From the NCBI GenBank assembly GCA_006969905.1, contig CP030887.1, positions 1,116,001 through 1,180,000 on the forward strand: a stretch of DNA of 64,000 nucleotides, read 5' to 3'. The position numbers and the translations under genes are program-made. Below, in pieces: positions 52,223 through 60,415 of this stretch; within the stretch, counting starts at the first letter, position 1; every line of letters begins with the position of its first letter. Under the pieces are notes generated by a model that saw only the letters and a list, made by a program, of their open reading frames with translations, did no database searches and was not told where the DNA came from. The DNA is from Balneolaceae bacterium (GTDB lineage Bacteria; Bacteroidota; Rhodothermia; Balneolales; Balneolaceae).

Positions 52223-54151
52223 ATGAAAACGCTATTTTATTCATTACTGCCACACTTTTTTTTAGCGATATGTTTTAGCAGCACAGGAGAGGCACAGGAT
52301 GCAGAGTGGATCAAAGTTTACTTTAATATGCCTGCGGATACAACCCTGGCATTTCCGGGTAATGTAGCTAATCACAATACAGATTTAATTGGCACATTAG
52401 AAGCATTAATAGATTCAGCTACTACCAGCATTGATTTGAGTATTTATGACCTGGAGCATCCCAGGATAGTACACGCCTTGGTGCGGGCAAAACAGAGGGG
52501 TGTACGGGTGAGATTAGTTACAGATAACTATAACCGAACAGATGGAGGGGAAATAGATAAAGAAGTATGGGCCAGATTACGTGAAGGGGAAATCATTTCT
52601 ATTGACGATGATGGAGATATATACCATACAAATGGTACAATTGAAGATAACAGCCTTATAAATGCCGGAGCAGACATGCATCATAAGTTTGCAGTTATCG
52701 ACTATAAATCCGAAAGCACAGAAGATGACTTTGTTTGGACAGGTTCTACAAACCTTACCTATACCGGGGCTTTTAATACAAATAATGTAATCGTAATAAA
52801 AGATACAGATGTAGCCAGGGTATATACTGCCGAATTTGAGCAAATGTGGGGGAGCCAGGGACCCTTTCCTGATCCTGCAAACTCAAGGTTTCACAAAGAC
52901 AAGCTGAAAATAGAAGATCAGCTTTTTGATGTTGGGGGTACTAAGGTTGAAATTCACTTTGCCCCAATCGACAGGGAAAAGAAGAAGAGGCTTGTTGGGG
53001 ATAGGATCGCTGAGCTTATTCGTACAGAGGTACAAAAGGATGTCCGTTTTCAGGCTTTTTCTATCACTCCGGGAATAGCCATAAGTGAAGCTATATGGGA
53101 TGTCACCGAAAATGAAAACATAGTGCTTGAAGGGGTAATAGATCGAAGCTTTTATTATCGCTACAAAGGAGCAAATCAAATCTGGGGCAGTAACAAAGCC
53201 CAAACCGGAAATCGACTAGTGCTTCCTGCAAATGAAATGAGAAAACTGCACCATAAGATATTATTACTGGATGCTGGTAATGAAGACGAAGGTGATGAGG
53301 GTATTGTAATTGCCGGGTCGTATAATTTTTCAAATAATGCAGATAGAAATAACGATGAAAATTTGTTGATTATTTATTCGGATAGCATCGCAAATCAGTT
53401 CCTACAGGATTTTTCCGGTACACTTAAACGAGCAAAAAGAGAGTCTGATCCACCTTATCCGGTAGTAGATCCCAATATATGGTACAATGTGTATTCTGTA
53501 AGTGATGGAAGCAGGTTTGAAATAGAAGTAGCACCCGGTTTTGGTTTTCCTGTTGGTCTGTTAGGGGTAAACGTTCCGAGAATATTTGCCGGCCCTGACT
53601 CGTCCGAATATTTCTCGGTACCCTCGGCCAGGTATCTCAGAAATCTTATTGAGGGTACTCAAGTTCGTGTTTATGATTTTGACGGAGGCAAGCCATATGG
53701 CAACCGTGGCAGGTTAACAGGTTACGTTGAGTTCAGGACAGATGATGGAATTTGGCCCTTAAACAAAATACTGCTTCAAAAAGGTTATGGGGTATATTCA
53801 TCTGCGCTAATACAGAATGAAGATTCTGTCATAGCCTTCAAAAAGTACCAGAGCGAAGCAAAAGAGAACCGCTTAGGACTTTGGAAGCAGCCTGAAAGGA
53901 TTGGCACTAAAGTGCTGAGAGCAAAAGAAATTGATAGAAATGACGGGCTTGATCTGGTATACCCGATTAATGTTAATACCGCTGACCTGGCAACCCTGCA
54001 ACTGCTCCCCGGGATCGGGGCAACTTACGCTAACCGGATTATTGAATACAGGGAAGAACATGGCGGATTTAACTCTTCAGAAGAGCTGTTGAACATAAAA
54101 GGTATTGGTGAAAAACGGCTGGAAAAAATAAGGCCATTAATCACCTTTTAG
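52223..54151 (+). CDS. exported PLD-like nuclease fused to an SNase-like and a ComEA-like HhH domain
   Basis: A 642-residue secreted protein. The signal peptide is about 1-24. Two phospholipase D halves follow: HKD motifs DMHHKFAVID (H153-K155-D160) with VWTGSTNLTYTG, and LHHKILLLD (H343-K345-D350) with IVIAGSYNFSNN. A staphylococcal-nuclease-like barrel lies at about 425-555 (RLTGYVEFRTDDGIWPLNKI, LLQKGYGVYSSA, AKENRLGLWKQ), but the usual DTPE acidic site reads GVNVPRI. The C-terminal ComEA-type HhH pair is at about 580-642. By family it should cut and hold DNA or phosphodiesters outside the cytoplasm. Its stop overlaps the sigma gene's stop by four bases. Confidence 0.82.
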   Translation: MKTLFYSLLPHFFLAICFSSTGEAQDAEWIKVYFNMPADTTLAFPGNVANHNTDLIGTLEALIDSATTSIDLSIYDLEHPRIVHALVRAKQRGVRVRLVTDNYNRTDGGEIDKEVWARLREGEIISIDDDGDIYHTNGTIEDNSLINAGADMHHKFAVIDYKSESTEDDFVWTGSTNLTYTGAFNTNNVIVIKDTDVARVYTAEFEQMWGSQGPFPDPANSRFHKDKLKIEDQLFDVGGTKVEIHFAPIDREKKKRLVGDRIAELIRTEVQKDVRFQAFSITPGIAISEAIWDVTENENIVLEGVIDRSFYYRYKGANQIWGSNKAQTGNRLVLPANEMRKLHHKILLLDAGNEDEGDEGIVIAGSYNFSNNADRNNDENLLIIYSDSIANQFLQDFSGTLKRAKRESDPPYPVVDPNIWYNVYSVSDGSRFEIEVAPGFGFPVGLLGVNVPRIFAGPDSSEYFSVPSARYLRNLIEGTQVRVYDFDGGKPYGNRGRLTGYVEFRTDDGIWPLNKILLQKGYGVYSSALIQNEDSVIAFKKYQSEAKENRLGLWKQPERIGTKVLRAKEIDRNDGLDLVYPINVNTADLATLQLLPGIGATYANRIIEYREEHGGFNSSEELLNIKGIGEKRLEKIRPLITF

Positions 54152-54897
54152 GCAACAGCATAGCTGTGAAGAGAAGTTTTAAGGTTCATTAAAATCTTCC
54201 CGATTATTTGGGATATACGTGCTTCAGAAAGTTCTACAACAGAGGCAATTTCTTTTAAGGTATATTCTTCATAATAGTAAAGTCCAAGAATGACTTGCTC
54301 GCGCTCAGGCAATTTCTTTACAGCACGTGCCAGCGCATTTTTCATTTCAGTATTCATTAAATCTGCATCAGGGGACTGGAAGGTTTGATCTTCGATCATA
54401 CTTGCCACACTAGAAGAATCCGAGTCATCAATTGTAGTCTCCAAAGACAAGGCAGAACGCTGCTGTACTACACTTAAAAGGTCTTCATAATCAGATAAAG
54501 AAATACCCATTTTATCAGAAATCTCAGCATTGGTAGGGGTTCTTCCAAGTTCCTGCTGCAGTCCCTGAATTGCTTCCATTGATGTCCCATAAAGTTTACG
54601 CTTTGTGCGTGGTAACTCATCAATGCTTCTTAAATAGTCAATGATGTTGCCCCTGATTCTGTAATAGGCAAACGTATTGAATTGCACATCTTTAGAAGGG
54701 TTGTAAGATTCGAGTGCTTCCAGCAATCCTTCAACACCTATGCTTTCAAGGTCTTCATAGTTTGTCAAAGAATTGGATGGTAAGTTAATCTTGCCAACAA
54801 TACTCTTAACCAGTGGAATCATGTCTTTAACGATAAGACTTTTGGAGTGCTGATCACCTAGAGCTTTGTAATCCGAAATTAATTTTTGCGTATTCAT
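54148..54897 (-). CDS. FliA/WhiG-type (sigma-28-like) RNA polymerase sigma factor
   Basis: A 249-residue group 3 sigma factor with regions 2, 3 and 4. Region 2 is at about 35-105 (YEDLESIGVEGLLEALESYN, FNTFAYYRIRGNIIDYLRSI), region 3 at about 105-165 (LQQELGRTPTNAEISDKMGI) and region 4 at about 185-245 (LPEREQVILGLYYYEEYTLK, EIASVVELSEARISQIIGK). No flagellar genes are in the window. Two small ORFs lie divergently at 54989 and 55147. The anti-sigma control usual for this group is not otherwise visible. Its stop overlaps the PLD fusion gene by four bases. Confidence 0.88.
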   Translation of the reverse strand: MNTQKLISDYKALGDQHSKSLIVKDMIPLVKSIVGKINLPSNSLTNYEDLESIGVEGLLEALESYNPSKDVQFNTFAYYRIRGNIIDYLRSIDELPRTKRKLYGTSMEAIQGLQQELGRTPTNAEISDKMGISLSDYEDLLSVVQQRSALSLETTIDDSDSSSVASMIEDQTFQSPDADLMNTEMKNALARAVKKLPEREQVILGLYYYEEYTLKEIASVVELSEARISQIIGKILMNLKTSLHSYAVA

Positions 54898-54988
54898 ATT
54901 GTACCAAACGTATTATTAAAATTTTCTAACACAATTATATTAAAAAATCTTAATAATTAAAAATTTCTAATAAATAAATTCTTCTCCT

Positions 54989-55126
54989 ATGAAATCAACC
55001 TTTATGGTTCCAAAAAGGAAGATTTTTCATGAACATGATTCTATACAGGTAAAAAGAATTGAACAGTGGGTTAAGAATTCTGAGAGTAAGACGATAAGCA
55101 TGGTAGAAGTTAATGCTAACACGTAA
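54989..55126 (+). CDS. possible small ORF divergent from the sigma factor gene
   Basis: A 45-codon ORF (ATG 54989 to TAA 55126), basic and then acidic, with one amphipathic helix (DSIQVKRIEQWVKNSESKT). No family is recognised. It lies 91 bases from the start of the FliA-type sigma gene in an otherwise non-coding stretch. A CTTCTCCT tract precedes it but no clear Shine-Dalgarno. Could be chance. Confidence 0.3.
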   Translation: MKSTFMVPKRKIFHEHDSIQVKRIEQWVKNSESKTISMVEVNANT

Positions 55127-55146
55127 CCCAGCTGGGAATCAAAAAG

Positions 55147-55299
55147 ATGAAAAGCGACAAGAAAAAAAGTCTAAAGAATCAACCTAAAGAGAGCGCGAAA
55201 ATGATGAGTGATGATAAATTAAACTTTTATTTAACTGACAAAAGAGTACTAAATAAAGTTGTGGAAGGATTAATAGCTGATTTGGAAATGCTCAAGTAA
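55147..55299 (+). CDS. possible small basic ORF next to the sigma factor gene
   Basis: A 50-codon ORF (ATG 55147 to TAA 55299). The N-terminal half is lysine-rich (KSDKKKSLKNQPKESAK) and the C-terminal half predicts as one helix ending VLNKVVEGLIADLEMLK. It starts 20 bases after the previous small ORF. An anti-sigma role like FlgM is imaginable from place and size, but no FlgM residues are matched. Could be chance. Confidence 0.35.
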   Translation: MKSDKKKSLKNQPKESAKMMSDDKLNFYLTDKRVLNKVVEGLIADLEMLK

Positions 55300-55300
55300 A

Positions 55301-55339
55301 AGAAAAGAAAAAACCCCTTCCGAGGTCAATCGTAAGGGG
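55301..55339 (-). terminator. intrinsic terminator of tRNA-Lys
   Basis: On the minus strand a stem CCCCTTACG (55339-55331) pairs with CGGAAGGGG (55322-55314), one mismatch, and is followed by a T-rich run (TTTTTTTCTTTTCT). It is 45 bases after the 3' end of tRNA-Lys. Confidence 0.75.
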
Positions 55340-55383
55340 CTGGTCAAGAGAGAGTCAATATGAACTCTTAGGGGATATTTTTG

Positions 55384-55456
55384 TGATCCGGGTGGGACTC
55401 GAACCCACGACCCACGGCTTAAAAGGCAGTTGCTCTACCAACTGAGCTACCGGATC
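55384..55456 (-). tRNA. tRNA-Lys (anticodon TTT)
   Basis: A 73-base tRNA on the minus strand. The acceptor arms are GATCCGG and CCGGATC with discriminator A. The D arm reads GCTCAGTTGGTAGAGC. The anticodon loop is CTTTTAA with anticodon TTT at 55423-55421. The T arm is GTGGGTTCGAGTCCCAC. One mismatch sits in the anticodon stem (ACTGC with GCCGT). No CCA is encoded. Confidence 0.95.
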
Positions 55457-55480
55457 TCCAATCGCTATTGCGAAAGACTT

Positions 55481-55512
55481 CAAAGATAAGGCTTTTACGT
55501 AAAAGAGTACAA
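55481..55512 (-). promoter_or_regulatory. Bacteroidota-type promoter of tRNA-Lys
   Basis: On the minus strand, TTG (55512-55510), 21 bases, then TATCTTTG (55488-55481). This has the same elements and the same spacer as the tRNA-Leu promoter. It lies 24 bases before the tRNA 5' end. Confidence 0.75.
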
Positions 55513-55532
55513 GCCGGATTAGCCAAGAAAAA

Positions 55533-56036
55533 TTAATTTTTCTTATGATTTGATGGAAGTGTTTGTTTTAGAATTAAAACTAAATCCTGTTCAATCGACA
55601 ATTTTGGTTCTTCCTCAATTCTTCCTATTTCCATACCATTTCGAAAAACAAGAAATGTTGGATTAACACGGATAGCATATTTCCCGGAAGTGCTATCTGT
55701 TTCGTGTGTGTTATAATCGATTCCTATATATGTAGTGGTGATCAGTTTATTATGGGATTGCTCTAAAATTTTAAAAAAAGAAGGGACATGTTTTTTACTG
55801 TCCTTACACCAGGTACCTAGTACAGTTACAATATGAATTGAGTCCTCAAGTTGGCTAAGGTAATCAATGGCTACTGAATCGGGTTGGTATCGCTTTGCAT
55901 AAAGATCAAAAACAGGATGCTGATTACGGATTTGTTGCTCTGTTATGATACCTGCAATATGAGCATTTTGTGCTATGGAGGAGTTAATGCAAAAAATAAA
56001 AGAGTAAAAAAAAACTGTAGTTGAGAACTTATACAT
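55533..56036 (-). CDS. exported thioredoxin-like protein
   Basis: A 167-residue protein with a signal peptide (TTVFFYSFIFCINSSIAQ). A thioredoxin fold follows: LGTWCKDSKKHVPSFFKILE carries one active-site Cys (WCKDS, second Cys replaced by Ser), and VNPTFLVFRNGMEIGRIEE holds the cis-proline and last strand. With one Cys it cannot make the usual dithiol; a role in thiol reduction or binding by mixed disulfide is inferred. It is a single gene facing the HIT gene divergently. Confidence 0.75.
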   Translation of the reverse strand: MYKFSTTVFFYSFIFCINSSIAQNAHIAGIITEQQIRNQHPVFDLYAKRYQPDSVAIDYLSQLEDSIHIVTVLGTWCKDSKKHVPSFFKILEQSHNKLITTTYIGIDYNTHETDSTSGKYAIRVNPTFLVFRNGMEIGRIEEEPKLSIEQDLVLILKQTLPSNHKKN

Positions 56037-56090
56037 AGATAAGGAATTCTGTTTTGGAGCGCTTATCTTCTTGAAAACCTGATTCAGACT

Positions 56091-56489
56091 ATGGCTTCAA
56101 TATTTACTAAAATAGTGAAAGGTGAAATTCCTTCATATAAAATTGCAGAAGACAATAACTATTTTGCATTCCTGGATATAAACCCGATAGCTGAAGGACA
56201 TACGTTGGTTATTCCCAAAAAAGAAGTGGATTATATTTTTGACCTGAATGATGAAACACTGTCCGGTTTAATCCAATTCTCAAAGAAAATAGCTAAAGGT
56301 ATAGATCAGGCATTGGGAACCATCCGAACAGGTATTATTGTGGAGGGTTTAGAAGTTCCTCATGCACATGTCCATCTGATCCCAATTTACTATGATGGCC
56401 AACCTGTGAGCCTGGGCAAAAAAATTAATGTGCCCGAGGAAAGAATGAAAGAAGTAGCAACACTCATTTCTAATTCGGTTGAAGTATGA
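56091..56489 (+). CDS. HIT-family (histidine triad) nucleotide hydrolase
   Basis: A 132-residue protein of the Hint group. It opens FTKIVKGEIPSYKIAEDNNY and the triad is VPHAHVHLIPIY (H-A-H-V-H). ILDINPIAEGHTLVIPKKE is the standard strand. Hint proteins cleave AMP-linked phosphoramidates. The last four bases overlap the aroQ start (ATGA). Confidence 0.92.
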   Translation: MASIFTKIVKGEIPSYKIAEDNNYFAFLDINPIAEGHTLVIPKKEVDYIFDLNDETLSGLIQFSKKIAKGIDQALGTIRTGIIVEGLEVPHAHVHLIPIYYDGQPVSLGKKINVPEERMKEVATLISNSVEV

Positions 56490-56917
56490 AAATATTGGTT
56501 GTACATGGCCCAAATCTCAATCTTTTAGGAAAAAGAGATACACAGGTGTATGGTTCGATTACATTGGAAGAACTGAATGAGTTTATTCAAAAAGAAAACC
56601 CCGGTCATGATTTCACGTTTTTTCAAAGTAACGTTGAAGGTGAGATAATAGATAGGTTGCATCAGGCACTAAAGGACGGAACCGGAGGAATTATAACCAA
56701 TTTGGGAGGATATACTCATACTTCTGTGGCCTTAAGAGATGCACTTGAGCCAATATCCATTCCCAAAGTTGAAGTGCATTTATCCAATATTCATGCACGG
56801 GAGGTATTTCGGGAGCAAAGCCTGACCGGTAAAGTGATGGACGGTATTATAACCGGGTTTGGGAAACACAGTTACCTGCTTGGTGTACAAGCGCTAGAAC
56901 ATCTATCGAAATCATAG
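56486..56917 (+). CDS. aroQ: type II 3-dehydroquinate dehydratase
   Basis: A 143-residue dodecameric enzyme of the shikimate pathway, dehydrating 3-dehydroquinate. Signatures are VVHGPNLNLLGKRDTQVYG (with the catalytic loop Arg and Tyr), FFQSNVEGEIIDRLHQAL, IITNLGGYTHTSVALRDAL and VEVHLSNIHAREVFRE with catalytic His. It is translationally coupled to the HIT gene. AroC of the same pathway is at 38498. Confidence 0.95.
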   Translation: MKILVVHGPNLNLLGKRDTQVYGSITLEELNEFIQKENPGHDFTFFQSNVEGEIIDRLHQALKDGTGGIITNLGGYTHTSVALRDALEPISIPKVEVHLSNIHAREVFREQSLTGKVMDGIITGFGKHSYLLGVQALEHLSKS

Positions 56918-56920
56918 CTA

Positions 56921-58393
56921 TTGAAGCAATTAAAAGAACTTTTTTCTGATACACTTGTTTATGGCATAAGCAGTGTTTTTGCCCGCTTTTTGGGTTACCT
57001 GTTAGTTCCGCTTTATACAAATATCTTTGCTCCGGGCGAATATGGTATCGTTGGTTTGGTTTTTGTGGCAATAGCCTTATTCAATGTTCTTTTCACAATG
57101 GGTATGGAGTCTGCCTATATCCGTTATGCAAAAAACAGAGACCGGGCAAAAGATATTTTTAAAACCCTTCAGCTATTTTTGATTGGGACTTCTTTGCTGT
57201 TGGGGGGCTTGGTTTGGTTATTACAACCCATTATAGCACCCCAGATTGGGTTGAACCCAGGCAGCTCTATCTATTTAATGATGATAGGTATCCTTGTTTT
57301 TGATACGCTGGCAATTATACCTTTTGCAGAACTGCGCCTCGTTAGAAAGTCAATAGTCTTTGCCGTTCTACGCACCGCAAACATTGCCCTAAACCTTGGA
57401 ATAAATTTTTACCTGATACTAATCAAAGGTTTTGGGATCGAAGCAGTATTTATTTCTTATTTCGTAGCGTCCTTTGTAACAGCATTTGTAATATGGATTA
57501 TCACTCTGCCTTTATGGAAAGGCAGTTGGGATAGAGAGATGCTTGAAAAAAGTATCAGGTTTGGACTTCCTTTTATCCCGGCAGGCATTGGGTATGTTAT
57601 AAACGAAATGTTAGATCGCTTTTTTTTAAAGGAAATGTCGACAGACTCCATAATCGGGATTTATGGTACTTCTTATTCTGCGGAAGATATTGTGGGTATT
57701 TACAACGCGTGTTACAAGCTGGCGGTATTTATGCTGTTGATCGTACAAATGTATCGGATGGCATGGCAGCCCTTTTTTATGAGGAAGTCGGAGGATGAGG
57801 ATGCTCCAAAATTATTTGCTCAAAGCTTTAACTATTTCAACCTGGCTGCAGCTGTTGTTTTTCTTGTCGTATCTTTGTTTGTAAATGAAATCGTGGCTAT
57901 TAAAATCCCATTTACAGAAGCTACTTTAATTGGGGATAGTTATTGGCTTGGGTTGAGTATAGTACCTGTGCTACTTATGGCCTATTGGTTTCAGGGATGG
58001 TATGTTAATTTTTCTGCCGGTATTTTTATCAGCGAGAAAACAAAAGAGCTGGCAAAAATTACTTTAATTGGCGGGGTTATTACCATTGCTCTTAATCTTT
58101 TGCTCATTCCCCATTTTGGAATGATGGGTTCGGCATGGGCAACTTTTTTCAGTTACGCCAGCATGGCAATGTTGATTTATCGCTACTCCGTAAAGTCATT
58201 CAAAGTACCCTATCAATTGGTTAAAAATGCAGGAGTACTATTTATTTGTGGTGCAGCTGTATGGATTAAACCTTTTTTAACTGATCTGAATTTTTCTGAA
58301 CTTACAGCATCATTTACATTATTTATTACAGCACTTATTTTGGTTGGACTGGTACATATTGGCACTTTCTCAATATCAAAAAGCAAGGGATAA
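56921..58393 (+). CDS. MOP-superfamily polysaccharide flippase
   Basis: A 490-residue membrane protein with about 12-14 helices, of the Wzx/oligosaccharide flippase type. It opens LFSDTLVYGISSVFARFLGY then LLVPLYTNIFAPGEYGIVGL, the family N-terminus. IRFGLPFIPAGIGYVINEML and DRFFLKEMSTDSIIGIYGTS lie mid-protein. It should flip a lipid-linked sugar across the inner membrane. Start is TTG 56921, three bases after aroQ, so the HIT-aroQ-flippase run is one transcript. No glycosyltransferases are beside it. Confidence 0.88.
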   Translation: MKQLKELFSDTLVYGISSVFARFLGYLLVPLYTNIFAPGEYGIVGLVFVAIALFNVLFTMGMESAYIRYAKNRDRAKDIFKTLQLFLIGTSLLLGGLVWLLQPIIAPQIGLNPGSSIYLMMIGILVFDTLAIIPFAELRLVRKSIVFAVLRTANIALNLGINFYLILIKGFGIEAVFISYFVASFVTAFVIWIITLPLWKGSWDREMLEKSIRFGLPFIPAGIGYVINEMLDRFFLKEMSTDSIIGIYGTSYSAEDIVGIYNACYKLAVFMLLIVQMYRMAWQPFFMRKSEDEDAPKLFAQSFNYFNLAAAVVFLVVSLFVNEIVAIKIPFTEATLIGDSYWLGLSIVPVLLMAYWFQGWYVNFSAGIFISEKTKELAKITLIGGVITIALNLLLIPHFGMMGSAWATFFSYASMAMLIYRYSVKSFKVPYQLVKNAGVLFICGAAVWIKPFLTDLNFSELTASFTLFITALILVGLVHIGTFSISKSKG

Positions 58394-58438
58394 TCAGCTA
58401 AGTAACGCTGCAATAGTATTATTCAAAAAGAAGAAGAT

Positions 58439-59254
58439 ATGAGATCAAGGCAACGTATAGGTATTTATGTAGATGCAGTAAATGTCACGATGAATGGTGG
58501 CTTTGGCCTTCGGTATGATATTCTAAGAAAATTTGCATGCAGGGGTGGTGGTATAGCTTCAAGGTTGAACGTTTATCTTTCGTATGATGAAGAACGCCTG
58601 AAAACAGATGCCGACTATCGAAAAAAAACTATGCGTTTTTGTGAGGTATTGAGGGATTTTGAATACAAAGTCACAGAAAAACCAGTTCAAACCTATACTA
58701 ATCACGAAACAGGAGAAAAAATATCCAAGTCTACCATTGATATGGATATGGCGGTTGATATGCTTACCCAGTCAGATCACCTTGATAAGATAGTTTTGCT
58801 AACCAGCAATGGCAGCTACTGCAGTGTGGTTAATGCTATACAGGATAAAGGCTGCCGCGTGGAGTTGTTAGGCTTTGACAATATATCGGGTGTATTGAAA
58901 AAAGCGGTAGACTCTTTTGTATCCGGTTATGTAGTTCCGGGAATATTACCTGTAGAGTCTCCGTATGCCTGGGGAGAAGTGGGATCCAGGGTTCGTGGTG
59001 TCTGCTATGATTTTTCCCAAAGCGACGGGTATGGCTTTCTACGTTTTCTCACAAAAATGAATGATAATCTCTGGATCACTGATTCAAGAGATGAGGAATC
59101 TCCTTATAAAACCATATTTGCACATATTTCCCAGTTTGAAGAAAACCTAGATACCAGTTACCTGCCCAGCCGGGAGCTCATCTTTGAATTCGACCTGGTA
59201 GAAAACGACAAGGGCTTGATTGGTGAGAATATTGTATTGATTTCTGCTCCATAA
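58439..59254 (+). CDS. NYN-domain protein fused to a cold-shock-like domain
   Basis: A 271-residue cytosolic protein. Residues 5-165 form a NYN (PIN-like) ribonuclease domain of the LabA/DUF88 group: RIGIYVDAVNVTMNGGFGLR with D12 and N15, SKSTIDMDMAVDML with D101-D107. The third acidic motif, usually SGDSDF, reads TSNGSY. Residues about 185-268 resemble a cold-shock RNA-binding domain (SQSDGYGFLRF, FAHISQFEENLD, FEFDLVENDKGLIGENIVLI). The fusion suggests an RNA-cutting or RNA-binding protein. It follows the flippase by 45 bases and stands before a minus-strand terminator. Confidence 0.75.
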   Translation: MRSRQRIGIYVDAVNVTMNGGFGLRYDILRKFACRGGGIASRLNVYLSYDEERLKTDADYRKKTMRFCEVLRDFEYKVTEKPVQTYTNHETGEKISKSTIDMDMAVDMLTQSDHLDKIVLLTSNGSYCSVVNAIQDKGCRVELLGFDNISGVLKKAVDSFVSGYVVPGILPVESPYAWGEVGSRVRGVCYDFSQSDGYGFLRFLTKMNDNLWITDSRDEESPYKTIFAHISQFEENLDTSYLPSRELIFEFDLVENDKGLIGENIVLISAP

Positions 59255-59285
59255 AAAATCCCTCACACGAAATTCATGTGAGGGA
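59253..59285 (-). terminator. intrinsic terminator of mdh
   Basis: Stem TCCCTCACA (59285-59277 on the minus strand) pairs with TGTGAGGGA (59267-59259), 9 bp, followed by six T on the minus strand. It lies 39 bases after the mdh stop. On the plus strand the stem is not followed by a T-run, so it mainly serves mdh. Confidence 0.8.
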
Positions 59286-59323
59286 CTATATGCAAGTAGT
59301 GAAGACCTTAGTCCTCGTTTGGT

Positions 59324-60280
59324 TTACTTGTTCATTAGTTTTTTAAAGTCATCAAGCGTACCGCGTACGGCAGCTGCTGACTGATGAAGAAGTTCCTTTT
59401 CTTCAGGGGTTAAATCAACCTCAATTACTTCTTTAATTCCACCTTTTCCTAGTTTTACAGGAACGCCAATGTACAGGTCATCAACACCATACTGTCCGTC
59501 AATGTGTGCACATACCGGGAAGATACGGTTTTGATCTAATAGGATAGCCTCCACCATTTGCGCAGACGCAGAACCCGGTGCATACCATGCAGAGGTTCCC
59601 ATCAGTCCAACCAGTTCACCGCCACCTTTTTTGGCACGATCAACGATTTCATTCAATCGCTCTTCCTTAATGAAATGGGTTATAGGCATACCGGAAAGTG
59701 TGGTGAATCTTGGAAGCGGAACCATAGTATCGCCATGTCCGCCCATCAGTAGTGCCTGGATATCTTTGGGAGATACATCAAGTTCTTCTGCGATAAAGGC
59801 GCGGAAGCGGGCTGTATCGAGGATACCGGCCATCCCCATCACTTTTTCATAGGGCAGCCCGGAAGCATCTTTTGCAACCTGAACCATTACATCTAAAGGA
59901 TTAGAAACTACAATAAGAATGGTATCAGGAGAATACTTTACCAATTGTTTGGTAACACTTTCTACGATGTTTGCATTGATTGAAAGTAAATCATCTCTGC
60001 TCATTCCCGGGCGGCGGGGAACACCTGCAGTAATCACACACACATCTGAGTTAGCGGTATCAGCGTAATCGGTAGTTCCTTTTACTCTTGTATCAAACAA
60101 AGAGATAGGAGAAACCTGCCATTGATCGAGTGCCCGGCCTTTGGATGGATAAAATGTTTTGTCGCCATCTTTACGCTCAAGGTCCACGGCTATTACTTCT
60201 TTAGCAAAGTCGCGTTCTGCTATACTTAATGCTACGGTTGAACCTACGTTACCTCCGGCTCCTACAACTGTTACTTTCAT
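59324..60280 (-). CDS. mdh: malate dehydrogenase
   Basis: A 318-residue NAD-dependent enzyme of the TCA cycle. The NAD site is KVTVVGAGGNVGSTVALSIA. Substrate and catalytic residues are in TAGVPRRPGMSRDDLLSINA (two Arg), IVVSNPLDVMV, and LLMGGHGDTMVPLPR with the catalytic His. Length is right for the lactate/malate dehydrogenase group, of the MDH3-like bacterial form. The leader holds a hairpin at 60309-60327. A terminator follows the stop. Confidence 0.93.
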   Translation of the reverse strand: MKVTVVGAGGNVGSTVALSIAERDFAKEVIAVDLERKDGDKTFYPSKGRALDQWQVSPISLFDTRVKGTTDYADTANSDVCVITAGVPRRPGMSRDDLLSINANIVESVTKQLVKYSPDTILIVVSNPLDVMVQVAKDASGLPYEKVMGMAGILDTARFRAFIAEELDVSPKDIQALLMGGHGDTMVPLPRFTTLSGMPITHFIKEERLNEIVDRAKKGGGELVGLMGTSAWYAPGSASAQMVEAILLDQNRIFPVCAHIDGQYGVDDLYIGVPVKLGKGGIKEVIEVDLTPEEKELLHQSAAAVRGTLDDFKKLMNK

Positions 60281-60415
60281 GGGTTTGTTGATTTTTAAAG
60301 TTTTGAATAGCCACTATAAAAGTGGCTTTTTGTTGTCTTTATAGTCTAAATTTAAAGTTAAGTAATAAGAATGTAGAATTCATGAAGACGGTTTTACTAT
60401 TCTTAAATTTTATGA

